From: GW2011-AR15 sp964512765
GTDB taxonomy: Archaea; Nanobdellota; Nanobdellia; Woesearchaeales; GW2011-AR15
Reading direction: 5' to 3'
DNA: 58,872 nt
NCBI GenBank assembly: GCA_964512765.1
Contig: CAZEKF010000012.1
Coordinates: 1-58,872, forward strand
The notes under the pieces are model-generated. The model was not told the DNA's origin, searched no databases, and saw only the letters and a program-made list of their open reading frames with translations. The position numbers and the translations under genes were made by a program. This document shows positions 56,135 to 58,872 of this stretch, piece by piece (the first letter of the stretch is position 1; each line of letters opens with the position of its first letter).

Positions 56135-56554
56135 ATGAGTGTTCCTTATGAAAAAGCTTTTGTATACAAAGGCAAACGAATAATTAACCTTAACGAACTT
56201 CTTTATGAACTTAAACATATGAATGATAGTGATTATTCTAATTATGTAAATGATGATAATAATTATTTTACTGACTGGATTTATCATGTCATGGGTCTAA
56301 AAGAACTTTCTGAAAAACTTAGAAAAGCAAAGTCAAGAAAAAACACAATAACTTTTTTAGAAAAGTACCTTGACGATCCAGACAAAGCGCCTCAACCAGA
56401 CATTGACGTCATGATTAAAGGTATATCAAAACAAGACACTAACAGTTTGTTATGGAAACATTTTTCATGGGATCTGGCAAGAGAGTTCATGTACGGTCTT
56501 GCAATAGGTATCTTAATAGGACTAATAATGTCGAGGATATTACTACCACAATGA
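56135..56554 (+). CDS. DUF5752-like protein with C-terminal membrane anchor
   Basis: A 139-residue paralogue of the preceding gene: the same fold-like domain in residues 1-90 and then a linker and one hydrophobic helix (FMYGLAIGILIGLIMSRILL) at the C-terminus. AGGTGGGA lies before the ATG. Its tail-anchored shape would place the glycogen machinery at the cell membrane (inference). It overlaps GT3 by 4 nt. Confidence 0.65.
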   Translation: MSVPYEKAFVYKGKRIINLNELLYELKHMNDSDYSNYVNDDNNYFTDWIYHVMGLKELSEKLRKAKSRKNTITFLEKYLDDPDKAPQPDIDVMIKGISKQDTNSLLWKHFSWDLAREFMYGLAIGILIGLIMSRILLPQ

Positions 56555-58332
56555 CAGCTGACTATTTTTTTGAAGTGTCCTGGGAAGTTTGTAACAAAGT
56601 AGGCGGTATTTACACTGTTATAACATCAAAGATTCTTCCAATGCTAAAATATTATTCAAATTATTATGCTATTGGCCCATATTTTCCTGGTAAAAACATT
56701 TCTGACAAGTTCCAGGAAAAAGAAATACCTGATTTTATAAAAGAAATATTTGAGAATCTTCATAAAATAGGTATAACCTGTCACTTTGGTGTATGGTTAA
56801 CTGAAGGCGAGCCAAACACAATTTTGGTTGATTATTCAAATTATCAACATAACTTAAATAATATAAAAAAAGAAAACTGGGACAATTACAAAATAGATTC
56901 ATTAGACACTCAGTTCCATGATTATGACGAACCAATATTATGGAGCACGTGTGTAGGTATGTTACTTGAACAAATAAAAAACAAACTTGGTGAAGCAAAG
57001 ATAGCTGCACAGTTTCATGAATGGATGGCAGGTGGTGCACAGTTATATTTAAAGTCGAGACAAGTTAAAATTGGTTGCGTGTTCACGACACATGCTACAA
57101 TGTTAGGAAGAACCTTGGCAACTAATAATGTTGACCTTTACGGTCAGATTGATAAACTAAACCCTGAAGAACAAGCTTACAAATTTAATGTCCAGTCAAA
57201 GTTTTACACTGAAAAAGCGTGCGCGCATAGTGCAGACGCGTTTACAACAGTATCAGAGATTACTGGGTTAGAAGCAACGCATTTACTTGGTAAAAGTCCA
57301 GATGTTTTACTACCAAACGGCTTGGACACTAAATCATTTCCTACATTTGACGATGCGTCTGTCAAACACAAACTGTTAAAAGATAAGATAAAACGGTTCT
57401 TGATGTTTTATTTTTTCCCGTATTATCAGTTCGAGCTTGATGACACTTTGATATTTTTCTTAGCAGGAAGGTACGAGTTTCAAAATAAAGGCGTTGACAT
57501 ATTTATTAAAGCTTTAGGCAAATTAAATGAAGAACTTATAAAAAATAAATCTGAAAAAACTATTGTTGCTATTATCTGGGTTCCAACTGGTGTAAAAGAA
57601 ATTAAGCCAGAAATAATGGAAAATAAAACTTTGTATGAGGACATTGACGATTCTGTTCATGACATTGTTGAAGAACTGCGTAGTAAAATTGTGTATGGTT
57701 TGATTGGAAATAAAGAGTTAAATGCTGAGTTTTTATTAGGAAAATCTTTAGTTAAACAAAACCAAAAACGGATTGCCCGTTTCAAGAAACAAGGTAAACC
57801 ACCATTATGTACACATAACCTGTACAACGAGCATGATGACATTGTGTTAAAAACCATGAAGAGATGTAAATTAAGTAATGATAAAGATGATAAAGTTAAA
57901 ATTATATTCTATCCAATTTATTTAACTGGTGCGGACCATTTAACAGATTTAAATTATTATGAAGCTATCATGGCTAGTCATTTAGGTGTGTTTCCGTCAT
58001 ATTATGAGCCTTGGGGGTACACGCCAATGGAAACTGGCGCATTAGGCGTTGCGTCTGTAACAACAGACCTTGCAGGGTTTGGTAGATATATACAAAAACA
58101 AAGCGCTGATAAAAAAAATCCTGGTATTTATGTTCTTGAAAGGCAAAACAAACCTTACGAAGAAATTGTGCAAGGATTAACTGAAATATTTAAGAGGTTC
58201 ACTGACGGTAATAAACAAGACCGAATTGAAAATAAATTAAAAGCTAAAAACCTTGCAGATACAGCTGACTGGAGTGTTTTAGCAGAGAATTATAAAAAAG
58301 CGCACGACCTTGCCATTGAACGTAATGGATAG
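56551..58332 (+). CDS. GT3-type (eukaryote-like) glycogen synthase
   Basis: A 593-residue glycogen synthase of family GT3, the family known mainly from animals and fungi. The N-terminus YFFEVSWEVCNKVGGIYTVI matches the UDP-glucose-site region, followed by AAQFHEWMAGGAQLYL, TTHATMLGRTLA, a GRYEFQNKGVDIF stretch and the donor motif YYEPWGYTPMETGALG. The regulatory Arg cluster of the eukaryotic enzymes is not apparent. The start is ATG 56551, overlapping the preceding stop; the longer upstream frame is a shadow of that gene. It extends alpha-1,4-glucan from a nucleotide-sugar; no ADP-glucose pyrophosphorylase is in the window. Confidence 0.92.
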   Translation: MTADYFFEVSWEVCNKVGGIYTVITSKILPMLKYYSNYYAIGPYFPGKNISDKFQEKEIPDFIKEIFENLHKIGITCHFGVWLTEGEPNTILVDYSNYQHNLNNIKKENWDNYKIDSLDTQFHDYDEPILWSTCVGMLLEQIKNKLGEAKIAAQFHEWMAGGAQLYLKSRQVKIGCVFTTHATMLGRTLATNNVDLYGQIDKLNPEEQAYKFNVQSKFYTEKACAHSADAFTTVSEITGLEATHLLGKSPDVLLPNGLDTKSFPTFDDASVKHKLLKDKIKRFLMFYFFPYYQFELDDTLIFFLAGRYEFQNKGVDIFIKALGKLNEELIKNKSEKTIVAIIWVPTGVKEIKPEIMENKTLYEDIDDSVHDIVEELRSKIVYGLIGNKELNAEFLLGKSLVKQNQKRIARFKKQGKPPLCTHNLYNEHDDIVLKTMKRCKLSNDKDDKVKIIFYPIYLTGADHLTDLNYYEAIMASHLGVFPSYYEPWGYTPMETGALGVASVTTDLAGFGRYIQKQSADKKNPGIYVLERQNKPYEEIVQGLTEIFKRFTDGNKQDRIENKLKAKNLADTADWSVLAENYKKAHDLAIERNG

Positions 58333-58391
58333 TTGTTCTTATTCCACAGATAAGAAAAATATAAAAACTAACTTTTATTCTCTGAATGATG

Positions 58392-58475
58392 TGTCGAGGT
58401 TACGAAACCTGACATAATTAAATGCCGCGGTCGCATAAAGCACAAATCATAGATTTGCTGTCATGCAACCTTGGC
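58392..58475 (+). other. Two hairpins upstream of tRNA-Ser
   Basis: Hairpin A: TGTC(G)AGGTT-ACGA-AACCTGACA (58392-58414). Hairpin B: 58424-58475, from GCC/GGC at its base through GGT/ACC and GCAT/ATGC to CAAATC-ATA-GATTTG, with an asymmetric internal loop. A TATA-like AAATATAAAAAC near 58349-58361 could start one transcript holding both and the tRNA. Hairpin B begins with the first 15 nt of the tRNA. It may be a small RNA or a tRNA leader. Confidence 0.5.
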
Positions 58476-58508
58476 GTTCGTAAAAAAACTCATGCCGCGG
58501 TCGCATAA
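58422..58508 (+). repeat. 17-bp direct repeat of the tRNA-Ser 5' end
   Basis: ATGCCGCGGTCGCATAA occurs at 58422-58438 and 58492-58508; the second copy is the 5' end of tRNA-Ser with two bases upstream. The copies are 70 bp apart. It may be a relic of integration at a tRNA, a local duplication, or an alternative 5' exon. Confidence 0.7.
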
Positions 58509-58610
58509 TCTGGTATTGCGCAGGATTGCTAATCCTGTTCCTTACGGAATTGTGGGTTCAAATCAAGCCTTTAGGAAATGCCTAAGCTTATGAAAGTCCC
58601 ACCCACGGCG
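58494..58610 (+). tRNA. tRNA-Ser(GCU) with a T-loop intron
   Basis: Acceptor GCCGCGG/CCACGGC with G73 (one mismatch, C5-A68), short D stem GCA/TGC, anticodon stem CAGGA/TCCTG with loop TTGCTAA (anticodon GCU), long variable arm TTCC-TTAC-GGAA, T stem GTGGG/CCCAC with loop TTCAAAT. A 34-nt intron (58563-58596) lies between positions 59 and 60: TTCA/TGAA form the 4-bp helix between 3-nt bulges AAT and AGT, with AAGC/GCTT and TTAGG/CCTAA beyond, a good BHB. The mature RNA is 83 nt, as expected for a serine tRNA. CCA is not encoded. No TATA box is seen in the 30 bp before it. Confidence 0.9.
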
Positions 58611-58679
58611 TTTTCTTTTTTTATTTTTTAATAAAATTTATATACCCAAACTATCCTAATTTTAATAAGGTGATGTTAA

Positions 58680-58847
58680 ATGGCATCTGACGCAAGAATC
58701 GACCAAATTGATAAAAAATTAAATCTTATTATTAATAAACTCAACACAGTTCTTAAAAAAGAAGACATACTTGAACAAGAAGAAGAAAAGATTGATGTAG
58801 TGCTTCATAAATCTGTAAAAAATGAAATAAGGGGACACCCCTTATAA
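58680..58847 (+). CDS. Small coiled-coil-like protein, 55 residues, end within repeat
   Basis: ATG 58680 to TAA 58847. GGTGAT lies 5 nt before the ATG and TTTATATA further up, so the gene looks real. The product is charged and heptad-like (RIDQIDKKLNLIINKLNTVL then KKEDILEQEEEK), without a hydrophobic segment. The last residues GHPL and the stop are encoded by the AAGGGG palindrome, so the original C-terminus may be lost. Confidence 0.6.
   Translation: MASDARIDQIDKKLNLIINKLNTVLKKEDILEQEEEKIDVVLHKSVKNEIRGHPL
58827..58845. repeat. AAGGGG palindrome repeat, copy B
   Basis: ATAAGGGG-ACA-CCCCTTAT, whose 15-bp core is the exact reverse complement of the copy at 8231-8245. It lies 27 bp from the window end and is followed by TAATCCCCTTCCGC. 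It may be why the assembly or window ends here, and it supplies the stop region of the 55-residue ORF. Confidence 0.75.
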
Positions 58848-58872
58848 TCCCCTTCCGCTTCGCTACTCTGCG

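Noticed and set aside
56452..56550. N-terminal extension of the GT3 synthase
   Set aside because: These 33 codons overlap the preceding membrane-anchor gene in another frame; ATG 56551 with the ATGA overlap and the conserved N-terminus fits better.
58381..58414. C/D-box small RNA (ATGATGT and CTGA boxes near 58386-58412)
   Set aside because: Only about 30 nt separate the boxes and no second C'/D pair is found; the interval folds as a hairpin, unlike a guide.
58424..58475. Hairpin B as an H/ACA guide RNA
   Set aside because: The internal loop could be a pocket, but no ACA or ANA box follows the base of the stem on either strand.

Overview
The window looks like a piece of a small, A+T-rich archaeal genome, most like a DPANN lineage of the Woesearchaeota/Pacearchaeota kind (inference from gene content). 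Archaeal signs are SRP54, an AbrB-PhoU regulator, a DHH phosphoesterase, two intron-bearing tRNA genes with bulge-helix-bulge (BHB) splice motifs, and about a dozen genes with a TATA box (TTTATAAA/TTTAAATA) ending 20-24 nt before the start codon, which implies leaderless transcripts. Other genes carry a GGTGAT-type Shine-Dalgarno. Several housekeeping genes are of bacterial type: ThrRS with TGS and editing domains, CMP kinase, LipA, the split glycine cleavage system and PyrF.

Layout. 1-5.9 kb: a C-terminally cut UbiB-like kinase, a compact structured element, thioredoxin reductase, an HTH/ACT-like protein, Mn-type superoxide dismutase, a membrane protein with an Ada-like zinc tail, a DHH phosphoesterase and a VapBC pair. 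5.9-13.4 kb: CMP kinase, SRP54, then lipA and a tightly packed gcvT-gcvH-gcvPA-gcvPB-lipA operon on the minus strand. 13.4-21 kb: small unknown genes, a DUF4346-like protein, thrS, and threonine synthase overlapped by a shikimate-kinase-like gene, an arrangement that recalls the fused eukaryotic THNSL1 protein. Next come an RHH-like protein and a receiver-domain protein. 21-27 kb: AbrB-PhoU regulator, a 758-residue orphan, a LOG/SLOG protein, PyrF, a Fic protein that has lost its catalytic His, and tRNA-Ile(UAU) with two introns.

27-52.1 kb is dominated by two giant secreted, membrane-anchored proteins of 2,089 and 6,223 residues, about 42% of the window. They share a C-terminal region and are built from LamG-like, Ig-like, FG-GAP, fibrinogen-like, ALK-like Gly-rich and jelly-roll modules, very rich in N-glycosylation sequons. 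A 46-residue RHH regulator, missed by length cut-offs, sits between them with four tandem 9-bp repeats over its start, and a winged-helix/zinc-protein pair lies upstream of the larger gene. These look like attachment or surface proteins of an ectosymbiont (inference).

53.4-58.3 kb is an overlapping glycogen operon: GT4 glycosyltransferase, GH57 glucanotransferase/amylase, two small related proteins (the second with a membrane anchor) and a eukaryote-like GT3 glycogen synthase. The right edge holds two RNA-like hairpins, tRNA-Ser(GCU) with a T-loop intron, a 55-residue ORF that ends inside a repeat, and an AAGGGG palindromic repeat also found at 8.2 kb. I see no CRISPR array, rRNA or complete insertion sequence.
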